This document shows, piece by piece, positions 45,181-58,620 of a stretch of DNA of 64,000 bases. Position 1 is the stretch's first letter. Each line of letters opens with the position of its first letter. This DNA is from Sycobia sp. Sy_11. Taxonomy: Eukaryota; Arthropoda; Insecta; Hymenoptera; Epichrysomallidae. Position numbers and translations under genes: made by a program. The stretch covers positions 2,987,501 to 3,051,500 of the forward strand of contig JACCIC010000036.1 in assembly GCA_018907035.1 (NCBI GenBank). The letters are read 5' to 3'. The notes under the pieces are model-generated. The model did not search any database, was not told the origin of the DNA, and was given only the letters and a program-made list of their open reading frames with translations.

Positions 45181-46246
45181 AACATTATCGCCTCTACGTA
45201 TATGGATATGTATGATATTTAAAAAAATCGTAGTAACGCTTAAACCGGCGTTTGCGTCCCAAGCGGCGCTTTCTTTCGCTATATATATGCCACAAAATCC
45301 AACGACAAAGGCCCGCACCGATCTGTTCAGTTGTGCAACGATAATATGCTGGTCGAGCTATGCACTTGTTGTGGCAGTTGGAAATTTGATATAAAAACTT
45401 TGCAGTTTTGAAGGTTTTTTCCTCCATATTTTCGCGGCGAGGCAAATTTAGTATCCAATTTTTTACCGATTGAAAATAAATTACCTTGCCCTTTCTGAAA
45501 AAGTTCTTTTACAATGAATATGCACTTTTTTCTAATATTTTTATAGATTTTTCTAGAAATAATGCTGTTCATAAAGTTTGGAGTTTTTTACAGCTCTATA
45601 ACTTTGTGTTCAAATTTTCTTTATGTCGTTTAATGATTTAATGATATTCTTAACTTTCTTTAATTAAAAACTAATTTTAAAGAAATACCCATGTATTTCT
45701 TCATTTAACAGCTTTCGTCAATTTTTCTAATAATTATAGATACTTTATATACAATTCATGTAATATTTAATAAAGAAACTTTTTTCAATTCTATTATGAA
45801 ATGAACCATTCAAATGCAATGATGTCCGACTCTGAACATGTTTTATTATTCTAACAATCTATTGATTTCCATTGTGTAGTAGTATTTCATCTCATCCCGC
45901 ATACTTACGACCATTGCTTCGAACTTACCTGCTTCGGAATTTTTGTAGTGAAATGGAAAATCACAGTCAACGACTTAATATACATGACCAATTATATGGA
46001 GTATTTTTTCATGTCTTGGTGAAAGGATTTCAGCGAGTTAACCTAGTCTATATACTTGAGCGACATTGTATGAAATTATGCTTTAATGTGAAAATTTATT
46101 TCTCAAATGCAAAGAATATCGAATTGACAAAAAGCAGCAGCGAAACACTTTTCTTTTGGTGAAAATCTTCCTGTGTAACCAACCCCGTTCCTCTGTGCTT
46201 TTCGAATGAAAATAAAATGTAAAGGATCTATTCCACAAAGTAGCGG

Positions 46247-46249
<3 letters not shown>
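45181..46249. other. Gene-free stretch
   Basis: Balanced to about 45,450, AT-rich after. Overlapping short frames only. Confidence 0.4.
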
Positions 46250-46345
<96 letters not shown>

Positions 46346-46372
46346 AGAGAGAGGGATGGGAGAATGCGGAGG

Positions 46373-46412
<40 letters not shown>

Positions 46413-46432
46413 GAGAGAGAAAGAGAGCGAGT
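46250..46432 (+). repeat. Compound (TA)n-(GA)n microsatellite
   Basis: (TA)n 46250-46278 passes directly into (GA)n 46278-46354. After a GGGATGGGAGAATGCGGAGG spacer a second GA-rich tract runs to 46432. Confidence 0.95.
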
Positions 46433-47440
46433 ATCTCTTGTTCGGAATACAAAGGGCTTGTCAGCTCAATTGTTCCAGAAGTGCTGGACAATTTTTTTTA
46501 TATAGATTTCATTTCTTTGCTGAATATGTAATTTGGAGAATAATATCAATAAAGAAGAACACGATAATTACGAATGTTTGGGATAAATTGTTTACTTTTC
46601 TCGAAAAACTAACGATTTCAAAATTACAATTACTTGTAGCAAAGTCTCAGTGATATGAAAGATGCTGAATACAATAATCATTAAACTTTTAATTTATCCT
46701 TGTGTCTTTGAAATCGATGTTTAATTTTATTTAATCAGAATAAACTGGATGTATATGAAAACTTGGATGTAAAGAATAAAAATTATTCTTTAATATATAA
46801 ATATTTATTATGAAGAAATTATTTGAATTGAAGGTGTAAATTGCTGATAGATATATATTTCATCAGCCACGTGTTTATATTACCATTGTATTTAGTTAAT
46901 TACATGATTCCGATTCCGCTATACACATAATTAATTAATAACCTTCCCGGTATTTTTTAATATTCGGTAATTTGAAATTCCGTAACATTTCTTTCTCAGG
47001 ACTTTGAAAATTATAATTTTAATAAAGTTGGAAAAGGGTAAAGATTATTGCTACATTGCAAAAACATTGCATCATTAAAACGCAGTACACCTATCAATCG
47101 TAGAAAAAATTACGATGCTACTTATTTCTTTTCAATTAAAATTCTTTGCATAAAAGAATCCTGTTCTTATTACTTTATAATTTACATTACAAATATTAAC
47201 TTTTCATTATGGATAGTAACTTTCAGCTTATTTTTTTAATAAAACTTATGTAGTAAACATTATAACAGAATCTCAGGCACTTCGTCATGATCCGATCTCG
47301 AAGCTTTCGATTCGAAAAATAGAAACAAATCAACTATAGTTCCGTGTTATGGTAATTGTGCGAAAGGTGGAATTTTCCGGCGCTCACTCGTAATTAAACG
47401 TTCAGTTTTCCACTCAAAGCCCTGACAAAATCATTTTAAT
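46433..47440. other. AT-rich gene-free stretch
   Basis: No signal seen. Confidence 0.45.
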
Positions 47441-48060
47441 CCTGCTGACGCCGACTAACGCGCGAATCCGCGTGGCAAAGATTAGAGAGATGCAGCGGAG
47501 GCAATAGGAAGTAAAACGAACGGAGATAGAGTGGGGGTAGGAGGGGATAAGAGAGGGGTGAAGAGATGAGGGAACAAATGGACGAGGAATTACAAGAAAG
47601 AACGCGCGAACGATCAAATAAATGGTCGCGAACCGTGCGAGAGCGTCGCTCAATATAGTCGCTGGGCCACGGAGCGGGTGGGGCGATGATCACGTGATCG
47701 TGCGCCCAGCAGCATCAGCGTCAGCGAGCGAATCAGCGCCGCATAAATTTCGAGATAACGGAGATAGAAAGAGAGAGAGAGAGAGGGGGGAAGAGGGAGA
47801 GAGAGAGACAGAGACAGAAAAAAGCTCTAGCAAACGGGCTGAGTTATATCGGAGGACAGATCAAGAAAAAGTATATGTATAGCGGATCATCGAAGCAAGC
47901 CATAGTCGAAGATAGAAGAGCAGAGGGGGGAGGGGGTAAACGAGGTGCAGAAACAGAAAGTGCGAATAGCGACTGCGCGAAAGCCATGGCGCACGAAGGT
48001 GGGGGGGGGGGGTTAGAGCGAGCGATAAAGCAGGGGATAAAAAAAAGAATATAGGAATAT
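47441..48060. other. CpG-bearing, purine-rich patch
   Basis: Includes a GA-rich tract (47761-47820) and a G12 run (48001-48012). Several frames are open by composition. Confidence 0.45.
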
Positions 48061-48582
48061 TATCTGGGATCGGGAGGTTGTGATGGAGGGATAGGTATAT
48101 TGATTAAGTATTAGACCGAATTGAAAATTTGATTTGCTACGGTCTGAATTGATTATTTTAAGTCTCGATAAATAAATCAAATTATTATTCTTAACGATCG
48201 ATAGAGAGTCAGTTACCTAATAGAACGTTCACCTGTCACTATTATCAACTACTAAATAATTATAGTCGTTTGCTTAGTGTATGTGTGATGTTGCTGTTAG
48301 AACGAACTTATTTACGAATAAGTAAAGAGTCTTGAATGAAGTAATGATATATAAGAATTCTTAAAATTTGTCATGTATTTTTTTGGGTTAATATTGATTT
48401 CATTGGTTATGTAGACTATGGGATACATATTGAACTACTATTGTACGTCTTAAGTCAGCTATTGGATACCTAATAAGATACCTGATATAATTTTTATTAA
48501 TTATGGTTGAAACAATAATATAGTTTTTTTAGTGAATTCTCTTAAAAATATTATGACTTAGCAACTACTAAATCATATTATA
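48061..48582. other. AT-rich gene-free stretch
   Basis: No signal seen. Confidence 0.4.
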
Positions 48583-48585
48583 TGT

Positions 48586-48641
<56 letters not shown>

Positions 48642-48683
48642 ATATATATACATATAATAATATATATTATATAATAATATAAA

Positions 48684-48736
<53 letters not shown>
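48583..48736. repeat. Compound (CA)n-(TA)n tract
   Basis: CA repeat to 48606, TA repeat with TG/CA breaks to about 48655, an AT-only palindromic stretch of TATTATATAATAATAT type, then pure TA to 48736. Confidence 0.95.
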
Positions 48737-48738
<2 letters not shown>

Positions 48739-50300
48739 CCTCATTCATATATACAATAAGCTCTTATTTAGAAATTCCAGCTGTTCAAAATTTGGATAAT
48801 GGAATCGTGCCTCCTTTATCTAGTAATTTATTGTTATACTTATACTTTAATCTTGTAGGAATTGTCCTTACTGTAAAAAATATAAAATTAACATTTTATT
48901 TGTTATTAACTCAAATAACTATATCATTTAAAATTTAAACTATAAACAATGTAAATAAAGATTATTAGACTAGCTCCCTTCTAATGAACTGATCAAATTA
49001 TCATGGTTTAAGTCATCGAAAATAGACAAGGCGTAATATTGTATTCCCAAGCCTCGATTATCCAGTCGAAACTTCGACGTGCTGGACAATGTCGAAGCCC
49101 TCCTTCCCCGATAAGCCGAGTACGAGCGTTTGTTTAAAAAAAAAAAGAAGAAAAAAGAGTGAAAAAGTTCCCGCGCCAACGAGCGGCGCGGCATGTGGAA
49201 AATCCCCGGAATGTAAATCGAATAAGCTTGTATTATATAGAGTCTGAGCCAGGGCGCACATCCGTACGATGAGCGCGATCGCTCCAAACCGCCGCGATAT
49301 CGCTCGCTCTGCCTGTCGTCACAGGGACTGTTAAGCAAAACTGCCGGAAAACCCATTCTATGGTATTCAATTTTGAACGTTAAAATGGATTGAGTAATAT
49401 TCTTTCTATAATAAATTATAACAGTAACGCTACCGATAGTGAGCGTAAGTATTATAAATTACGTATAATATCAGAAATTAGTGCGCAGAAAAAAAATCAA
49501 ATTTTTTTGGTAAGAAATCTAATGTATACCGAGTAGCATAATCGCTTTTTCTGACGTCTAATCAAAACAATATCAGATGACAAGTAAGTCGAAATCGGTT
49601 GAAATTTCTCTGTAAATTGAATAAGTCGAATTTTAAGTTGTTGAGTAAGTAATTAATTTAAACATAAATTAACTTATCGATAAATTTATATATACCTACT
49701 CGTAAGCATTTTGTTTAAAGTCCAGTAAAAGAACAAAAAACAACTGTCGAACTTTAACTGAATCATACACTTTTTTTATACGTCCATAATTGCAAGGCAC
49801 TCCGTCCGTTTATTCATCGGCCACTAGGTGATAAACTAATTCAAAGTAACAAACCTCAAGTATTAATATTAAATTGATAAATATTGAAATTGATACGATA
49901 TTCATACGATCGACATTCAGTCGATAGATGCTTTTTTGTTCTACAGGTGACACCGACATTACCTAGCAGCACGTAAGCTCTCTTTTTTAAAACATTTAGA
50001 CATTGCATACGCGCATTTAGCTACAACTGTACGTTGTTTTCCATATTAATATGAATTCTCGTTGAAAAACTACATATCACAATGCGTGTAAATTTCTCGA
50101 ATAAAATCCTTACACAAAAACGTCGATAATGCACTAAAGATTATTTTATAATGTCACTTTTTCGACGATCTACGTACAAGCGCATTACACACTGTTCCTG
50201 CCACATCTTTTTCCTCGCGAAACGTCGCTGCAGCAGACGTCAAGACGGGCGAAATACTCGCGCGAAAAACAAGGTTAATCGCGATACATAGAAATAGACA
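48737..50300. other. Mostly AT-rich gene-free stretch
   Basis: 49,060-49,330 is balanced and CpG-bearing. At 49,932-49,972 a strong acceptor (CTTTTTTGTTCTACAG) precedes a 26-nt segment ending in GTAAGC, a possible microexon with nothing to link it to. Confidence 0.35.
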
Positions 50301-50602
50301 TTTGTATATCAACTATATCGGACGGAGGGGCTGCGCTCTAGCGGGCTCGGTACAAAAAGGTCGCGTCCTATACATGCATGTATTCCCTCGCGTAATCCAT
50401 CCCCTAAATCACGTACTCGAGCGACCCGGTGCCCGGCTGTGGGAGCGCTGCAATGCGTCGGGGCGTTTATGCGCCTCTCGGCTCTCTTTGCGCTCATACG
50501 TACGCGCGCCGATGCCGCTTTTGCACGAGGTCGATTGAGATGGCGCGGAGGGTGAGGGGCATGCGCCGGTCATTCGTGTCCGAGCGCACGCACACTTTTT
50601 AG
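50301..50602. other. CpG-rich GC patch
   Basis: Open frames on both strands, no recognisable product. Confidence 0.4.
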
Positions 50603-50634
50603 ACACACACACGCGCACCCACACACACGCGCGC

Positions 50635-50670
<36 letters not shown>
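50603..50670. repeat. Compound (CA)(CG)(TA) tract
   Basis: ACACACACACGCGCACCC, CA and CG repeats, then (TA)n from about 50639. Largely alternating purine-pyrimidine. Confidence 0.9.
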
Positions 50671-50671
<1 letters not shown>

Positions 50672-52412
50672 CCACACTTAGATACACATATATGTGCCAA
50701 TGTCTCGGCTCGATGGCTCGTATACGGATTTTTGGCGCGATCCCGCTGCCCCTTAGGGAGAGGCGTGGATGGGGTAGGACAGCCCGTGCTCGTCTGCATC
50801 CGCGCGCACCTGTGCATATATGTACGTTTGGATAAAGCTCGCGCTGTTCAAGTGTTTCTCAATGTTATATGCTTTGTTTGCTCGGTTTAGTTGGTAAAGG
50901 CTGCCCGTTGGGATGGGAGGGGGGTTACTCGCTTTTGCCGGCTTTTGCTCTTCTGCTTTTCATGCGAACTACCAAATTACCGCGTTAATTATAGTTGTAA
51001 TTTAATGTAACTTTCTGTATACGCGAATGAAGAATTTTTATTTTATTCACGCTCGTACAGTGGGAATTATTGCTCCTCGCTGAGAATTCCTATTGAGAAG
51101 ATGTTAAATTAAGTCCAATTTTTAAGTCATTTTTTAATTAAAGAAGGTTTTATGCATACAATTAGCGGTGTACGATCAAAGTACAGGATATTGGCCTGCA
51201 GAATGTACACTGGGCAAGCGACCCAATAATGTTTGGTTCAAGTGTTAGACTGGCTCAAATTAATTTGTAGGCCGTAAGCATGGCAGTAGACCATTTAATA
51301 TATTTTATATAATTTAATATATTTTTTAGGAATTCTTCGTAAACTCTGTAGACAAAATTTTTCGTGTATAAAAAATAACTTTTTTAATTAATAAAAAAAT
51401 AAAAAATAACTAATTTCAAAAATTACATTTTTTGTCATTCAAATTGATTTTATGAGTTGATAAATTGAGGCCATAAATATGTTTTCAGAATCCTTTATTC
51501 TTCTAGTAGACTATCTGACTAAAAATTACGTTTACGATATTATGTCTGTTAAATTTATTCAGTACAGCTATCTTCACAGAACATTCATTTCTCTCTCGTT
51601 CGAACTTGATCATGTAAGATGAAAAATTTTATGCATGTTAACCTTTTATTAATTGCTTGCTTTCTCATTCTCTATAAAATTATCGAAAATAATTGTCAGT
51701 GGAAATTACCTATTTATAAAATATGTGAAAGTAACGATAAGATTCGGATTGATAAATCAAAATTCTAATGGCAATAAAGACTCTTATAAGCTTATAATTT
51801 TAACGTTCCGCAAATGAATTTGAATGGACCAGAACATTTTTGGCTCTCTGCTCCACGAATGACCGTTAAATCGTCAAGAAGTGGGTTTCAATTGCGTGTC
51901 GCGGATTTTATTTAAATTATTCCCATCCAGTACTCATATAGAGTCACTGATCATAAGGCGCAAAATTTTTCGGTTACACAGATATACCACCCTCATATTT
52001 CTAAATGGCGTCTCTACTATAGTACTGTAGATATATTTAATAAACAAAACTACTATATTCAGAAATAACAAAAACATTCAATAAGAATGTTACATTCATT
52101 CGGTAATTATCGTTACATTGTGTTGTATTAAACATGAAAAATTAATCAATTGAAAGAAACATTTATCTACCATTTTCCAATGAAATGATTGAATTGAAAT
52201 AAAAAAATTTTTCCCTCAGTTTCAACAAATCTTGTTTATTTTAATTAAAAGCTTGCATCGGTAATGAAATCAAGAATATCTCAGTTATTTAACTCAATAA
52301 ATTTTATACAAAAAGCAGTATCTAAATATTTATTTTAATTTAATAATGTTTTCACTACAGTGAATGCATTAATACGTATTTACTATCACTGTATAGCATA
52401 ATATAAATCAGG

Positions 52413-52414
<2 letters not shown>
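50671..52414. other. Gene-free stretch
   Basis: GC-rich to about 50,950, then AT-rich with nothing recognised. Confidence 0.45.

Positions 52415-52458
<44 letters not shown>
52415..52458. repeat. (TA)n microsatellite
   Basis: 44 bp. Confidence 0.95.
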
Positions 52459-52459
<1 letters not shown>

Positions 52460-53465
52460 ATTTGAAACCAATGAAAAATCTACCTGCAAATGGATTGATT
52501 GAGTTACACTACTAATGTAAATTTAGTTAAAGGTAGTATTTGATATGTTTTGAAGGATATGTACAAGAGGAGACGACCGAATTTATTTCTCATATTTTAT
52601 TCAATAAATTCAATGAAGGTCACGAAAAAAAAAAAAAATATGTTGAGGACCTTGAATATAGTATCTATTGAATATCATATAATAAACCGATATGAATTTT
52701 CAGTATATTGTATTTTGGAGTCGGAGCGAATTTTCAAAATATTCAATTTCAAAATATAAATATAATGTTATCATAATTTCTTTTATTATGAATCCGCAGT
52801 TTCTATTAGCAAACATATTACTTACGATATTAAGAAAAAACAATCAAAATTCGATAAGACAAGAAATGTTCTACTTATTATTAATACAAAGAATGTGTTA
52901 TGGTTACAATTTAACCTAAAACTAAGCTAGAAAATAACTAATTAAGTTGAGAAATAAATCTTATAATGTTAATAATTATATAAAAATGTTTACGAATCTT
53001 TGAAGGTTAGCTTCGTTCAGAGATATTATGGACACGGAAATAAACACGATTACATCTAAGAGATTTACCCGGAAAATGATATCGATGTAACGACAAATAT
53101 ACAATGGTTTATTTTAAATAAATTCAATGGGTTGTAATACTTGAATATAGAATATTTGTATGCGATATATGAAGATATAAAAGATATTTCTTCATTAATT
53201 AGAAGTAACATGCAAACACAGTAGAAATAAACGCAGCAGTCATGATGTCGTGATATATATTATAATATTATATTAGAATAATAGAATATTAACCATAAAA
53301 TGATGTAATAATAGTTAACTTATTGAATATTATGAATTGTATTTATTTTAAATTAGTAGCTAAGCACAGTTAATAAGCATTCTTACACTATACACAGCAC
53401 ATTTTGCAAACGTGATACACAACTGTGTTAAAAAGATAAAACTTTTTAGAAGTTGGAAATAGTAT
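52459..53465. other. AT-rich desert
   Basis: Includes A14 at 52625-52638. No gene. Confidence 0.5.
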
Positions 53466-53471
53466 GTGTAT

Positions 53472-53527
<56 letters not shown>
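53466..53527. repeat. (TA)n microsatellite
   Basis: About 60 bp, starting with TACATACA. Confidence 0.95.
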
Positions 53528-53529
<2 letters not shown>

Positions 53530-54746
53530 CGTTATATGTCTTGCTCGTTGCGTCTGCAGCAATGGAGAGCTTCCTATACGATATCGATTTATTTTTTTGT
53601 TCAAATTTTATATGCGCTCGCTCCTTTTCTATAAAAAAAAAGAAAGAAAAAGTTGAATTGTAGTCGGGAGCCAGTGGAATTCATGAAATCCAGACAGTCC
53701 TCTTTGCATAATAAATCTCTCAGTGCATTATATAGCTAAGAGACACCTATACCATTTCATTTGTTTGGGGATTCCGTATATAATCAGAATGTTCGATTTA
53801 TTTTCAGCGTGCCCTTTATCATCTATTATATATTTTTGTCTATTGTATATTTTTTTGCTCAATCGATCATAGCGCAAACGTAATAATTGAGGTAACAAAT
53901 GCTATATGCTATTTTAATATCTGATCCCTCCTAATGGGTAAATTAAAGCAATCGAAATTTACTGTTCGAATAACATTGTAATTCTCATAATTGTTGTCTA
54001 AGTATCAAAATTATTAATGTTATCGTATCATTAAGTGTTGGCAATAAACATCAGTTTACGCCGATATTATTTCAAAGTGGCACTAACAGTGTTAAGTGAG
54101 ACTATAATCTATTAAGTTTATCTTAACTTATAATTTCTAACAAAATTTAATAAGTTGTACTTGTTTTTATTTTTTAAGAAATTATTCGGTATTGCATGCA
54201 GATGTCCAACGACTACATATATGAATTCTGTATGATATGTTTATTATTATTTACCATAGCATTATACCTTATCATATTTTCTTTCTTAAATGTTTTACAC
54301 TTGCTTTATGCAGTGCGAATACAGAAATTTTCAGTTATCAAGCCGTTTTTAAAAGAATTTTGAGCTCAGTCCTTGGCATATATTGACTTCATTCGTTAAG
54401 ACTCAAAAATAGAAAACAAAAGCCAAACAACGATGAGAATAGAAAATGCTAGTAATTAGCGAACTTTTCACTTAAACCGCTGTCGAGTATAAAAGCTTTC
54501 CCATATATACATCTATATATATATATATTTAAGTATTATTGGGCTATTATTCTTTATCGTCGTTTGCTTTTAATAAAGCACTGAAAGAAAGTCTGCTTTT
54601 CTTGTTGTTTTGTTTTTTCAATTAAAAAAAAGACAGTATGAAAAGATATGAAAGCTCAAAAACTTCCCAGGCTCCTGAACAATAAAGAAGAGAGAATGAG
54701 TGAAGGGCCGAGGGAAGAAACGAGATGAAGCTAAAGGGAAAAGTAG
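53528..54746. other. AT-rich gene-free stretch
   Basis: A TATAAAAG motif at 54491-54498 lacks downstream support. Confidence 0.45.
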
Positions 54747-54790
54747 CAAGAGAGAGAGAGAGAGAGAGTGAGAGAGAGAGAGAGTGAGAA
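54747..54790 (+). repeat. (GA)n tract
   Basis: About 44 bp with GAGTGAG breaks, left edge of a GC patch. Confidence 0.95.
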
Positions 54791-55148
54791 ATAGTACGGA
54801 AGGAGCGAAGAGTCAACGCCACGTCGTTCGCTCGCCGGTTTATCCTTGCGTATTTTCGAAGGCGAGATCTTTCTCGCGGTCGTTGCCGCCGCGCGCCGGA
54901 ATGGCAGGAGGGTTCAGAGAGCGCGGGAGTGGGTTGGTCGGGGTGTAGGGCGTTTACGAGACGCACGGCCAGAGTGGCGGACTGGTATCGTTTCATTTCC
55001 ATACAACAGGCTCGCGGGACCTCGTTCCCGTCCTCGAGTCCCTCTTGCGCCGCTTCTCTCTCGTTCGCCGCGGCCTCTCATTGTCCATCTAAACAAGGGT
55101 CATTCTCGTTAAGAATTCCGGGCGCTCCCCGGTTGTTCTAGTCATCCT
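54791..55148. other. CpG-rich GC patch
   Basis: Arg-rich frames open on both strands, no recognisable product. Confidence 0.4.
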
Positions 55149-55190
55149 ACACACACGCGCGCGCAAACGCACACGCACACGCACACGCGC

Positions 55191-55247
<57 letters not shown>

Positions 55248-55258
55248 TACGCACATAT
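55149..55258. repeat. Compound (CA)(CG)(TA) tract
   Basis: ACACACGCGCGCG, CACACG repeats, then (TA)n from about 55197, ending in CACATATATACGCACAT. Confidence 0.95.
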
Positions 55259-55402
55259 CACAATGATGGGTGGCCCTAAAGTCACGGTAGGGCCGGAGTA
55301 GAGCCAGTCGGAGGGAGACTCCGCCGTTAACCTCTACAGCGCGTTAAGTGCGCTCTGACGATCGAATTCCTTTGGCAAAAATCTCCCGTGGAGCTGAATT
55401 TC

Positions 55403-55404
<2 letters not shown>

Positions 55405-55467
<63 letters not shown>
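55405..55467 (+). repeat. (GA)n microsatellite
   Basis: 63 bp, pure. Confidence 0.95.
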
Positions 55468-55471
<4 letters not shown>

Positions 55472-56663
55472 CGGCTTGCGCCTCACGGCCCAAAAGAGGC
55501 GCCGACAATTGTTCGCGCAATATTCAAACAGAGGTATATATAATTTATTGCTGAACGCTGCGGTATTCTTGCCCTTGATATAATTGTACAGTATGACGGT
55601 AATACGTATTGGAAGAAAAAAACTTTATGAACCGAAAAAAAATTTATAAGGGGACCATCTATAATGTACGTAAAAATATCAAGAGGAAAGGTGATAATTT
55701 TGTTACTTGATCTCATCTAGAGATTAAGAGTGAAAAGAATTAAAAAATTCTTTAAAAACAATTACTTATTCTGATGCAGGTTATTTAAGTAGAATCATTA
55801 TTTAACGGCTACTAACTAGCTAGTCTGCCCTCAAATAATTTGTCAAATAAAATGCCTATTTAAATAGTGTAATGAAATATTTTATTTTCATAATATAACT
55901 CTTTACTAAAGGTGAAACAATTGATTTAATTTAATCTAATAAAAATTTAATTAAGAACTATTTGTATAAAGATTTAATTGTTTTAAACGAGAAATTTAAC
56001 AAAGGGTTTATCAGATAAATTTCAATTAGTCCTATCGCTCGGAATTGCCAATTATATTTTTTAATTGACAAGAACTGCAAACAAAATATTTAAATATAAA
56101 ATATATTTACATAAATGATTCTTTTTTTGTAAAACAATTAAAAGGAATTAAATAGGAATTGGTTAAAAAGTATTTTTCCGCGCTTTAATATCAATTAACC
56201 TACAATTCCTATATTTATATTAGTATCTATAGTATTGTTTAGTATTTTATTGAGATATATATGGAGGTTTACTTATTAATGTTCTCAATATTATATACAA
56301 AAAGATTACATAGTAATGTTGGCTATTAGCAATTGATGTTTTGTCGCTTTTTAACTTAACATATCTTATGTTGCTTTGAATAGTAATGCTTCCATGCCAT
56401 TGTTTGCGCTACGTGTTATTTTGCTCAAAGAATTATTTGCGTTATCAATTTTAAGACGATTTATCAATTCGATGGACGTCTAATTATAAAATTAAAATTA
56501 TTAATTTGGAAAAAAGAATTATTTTCTAAAAAGTATATTATATTATATCATTATAAATTACATTTAATCATTTTTGATTAGATGTTTATCTAGATATAGA
56601 AGATTAAGTTTTATTAACTTGTTTGAAGAGTAATATTGCACGCTGCAATTTGGTATATAGAAG
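55468..56663. other. AT-rich desert
   Basis: No gene. Confidence 0.5.

Positions 56664-56714
<51 letters not shown>
56664..56714. repeat. (TA)n microsatellite
   Basis: 51 bp. Confidence 0.95.
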
Positions 56715-56723
<9 letters not shown>

Positions 56724-56882
56724 AGATGTATTATAAATTTCCATGAGAGCATGCGCTCATAAAATATTTGGCTTTTCTTCATTGGCTACTTTACCACGTG
56801 ACGCTGCCGTAATACGTTAGATGCATACTTTCAGTAGTGTGATCCGTATTGAGGAAGACATTTTTGAATTTCCTGGAATGTA

Positions 56883-56886
<4 letters not shown>

Positions 56887-56944
<58 letters not shown>
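56887..56944. repeat. (TA)n microsatellite
   Basis: 58 bp. Confidence 0.95.
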
Positions 56945-56947
<3 letters not shown>

Positions 56948-57356
56948 AATATATATATTAATAGGCGATAAGGAAATATACTTTCCTGACGGCCCCGAGG
57001 AAATTTTAGATGCTCACTGTGGTTAAATACCATTATTATATATAGTCGAGAGAATCATACAAACGCATCTGCCATGGATAACATTAAAGTATTCATAGTC
57101 TCGCTATTAATGTTAAAGTGTGCGCGTTTACTCGTGGCAAGTAGCAAGAATTCCCTCTCTCCCACTTTTCCCTTCGTATTCTTCTTAATTATAAAACTCG
57201 AGATTAACGGCCCTTGGATGCGCATCATTAATTGCTTTTTTCCCCCTTCCTTTGCATTTTGAAGACAGAAAGAATGGTCTCGAGTTTTAGTTTTTACACC
57301 GGAATTTTCCATCTGAAATCGATCTGTTCTCCGAGCTCTTTTCGCCAAACGATTAG

Positions 57357-57415
<59 letters not shown>
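57357..57415. repeat. (TA)n microsatellite
   Basis: 59 bp. Confidence 0.95.
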
Positions 57416-57420
<5 letters not shown>

Positions 57421-57549
57421 AAAAGGGACCTTATAATCAAAATAAGAAAAAACGTACACTGAATATGGAAAAGTATCATTCTATAAATATACGATTCCAT
57501 GATTATTTAATGATGTTCTACTTTTTCTATTTTCTCACCTTTTAATTCT

Positions 57550-57569
57550 TCTGATTTCTAGAAATCAGA
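57550..57569. repeat. Perfect 20-bp palindrome
   Basis: TCTGATTTCTAGAAATCAGA reads the same on both strands, six bases before the next TA tract. Confidence 0.85.
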
Positions 57570-57574
57570 TGTTA

Positions 57575-57575
<1 letters not shown>

Positions 57576-57630
<55 letters not shown>
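57576..57630. repeat. (TA)n microsatellite
   Basis: About 55 bp. Confidence 0.95.
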
Positions 57631-58620
57631 ACTTTTTCTTTTTATGATGCGTGGGTTACTTTTGGGATGAATGCATTATCAATTCCATTTTTAAATAGAT
57701 AATTTTGAATTTAATTTTCAGATAATAGACGTATATGAGGGAGAGAGTGAGAGATAGTTGTTTAATACAAAAACGAAAATACAACAATTCAATACATTAA
57801 AATTATAAATTAAATAATTTCGTGACAATTGGTATTATTTCGTAGGTTATCTCGTCAACACGTAAACGTAAAATAAGTATTTTAAATACTATAAAAAAGC
57901 AATATAATATGAGTCAGTTCTTACCGATATCAAAAACCGTTACATATAGCAATTGTATAATTTTTATCATCAATATGCTAAGACCATGAAACATTATATA
58001 GTATAAATATTAAAAGATGTTTGTACATCAATCAGATAATGGTCTGAAATTTACATGCAACAATGAATTTCTACATTTAAGCCAGTAAGCTCCTAAATTT
58101 ACGCATATATAAAACTCATAGCTATATGTATATGCGACAACATAAACTAAATTAAGAAGAAAACCACGCAAACACTCAGAGTATTTATATAAAGTGAACC
58201 AAAGTTTCTTCCTTGTATATTTGATTATTTTTATATTATTTATTATTTTATATTATAACGACAATGCCGGCTTATTGTTCCAGGCGAACCATATTTATAT
58301 AAACCTTTTGCACCGATAATAAGGGTGTCCTTCCAGAAGCGTCTATCTCTGTTCCTTAAAATAAGATTGTTGCGATAAATTCTTCTGTTCCCACTTGATA
58401 TTTGTACATTTGAAAATCAAAATTAAACACGACGAAAACAAAATCTTTTTATATCAATAGAGAGACCTTCTATCATTATGTACCTGTCGATCAGTGAACT
58501 TCCTATGCTGTCTGGCTCTTAGTCCGGCTTAATTATTAAAATATTTCTGCAATTAAACATGCTCCGTCGAACTCTCGTAGCATAGTATATCATATACTAA
58601 GCAAGTCTCATCAATCTAAA
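57631..58620. other. AT-rich gene-free stretch
   Basis: No signal seen. Confidence 0.45.

Noticed and set aside
36421..54498. Further TATAAAAG motifs (36421-36428, 54491-54498)
   Set aside because: Expected by chance in AT-rich DNA, and no exon-like sequence or donor follows at a sensible distance.
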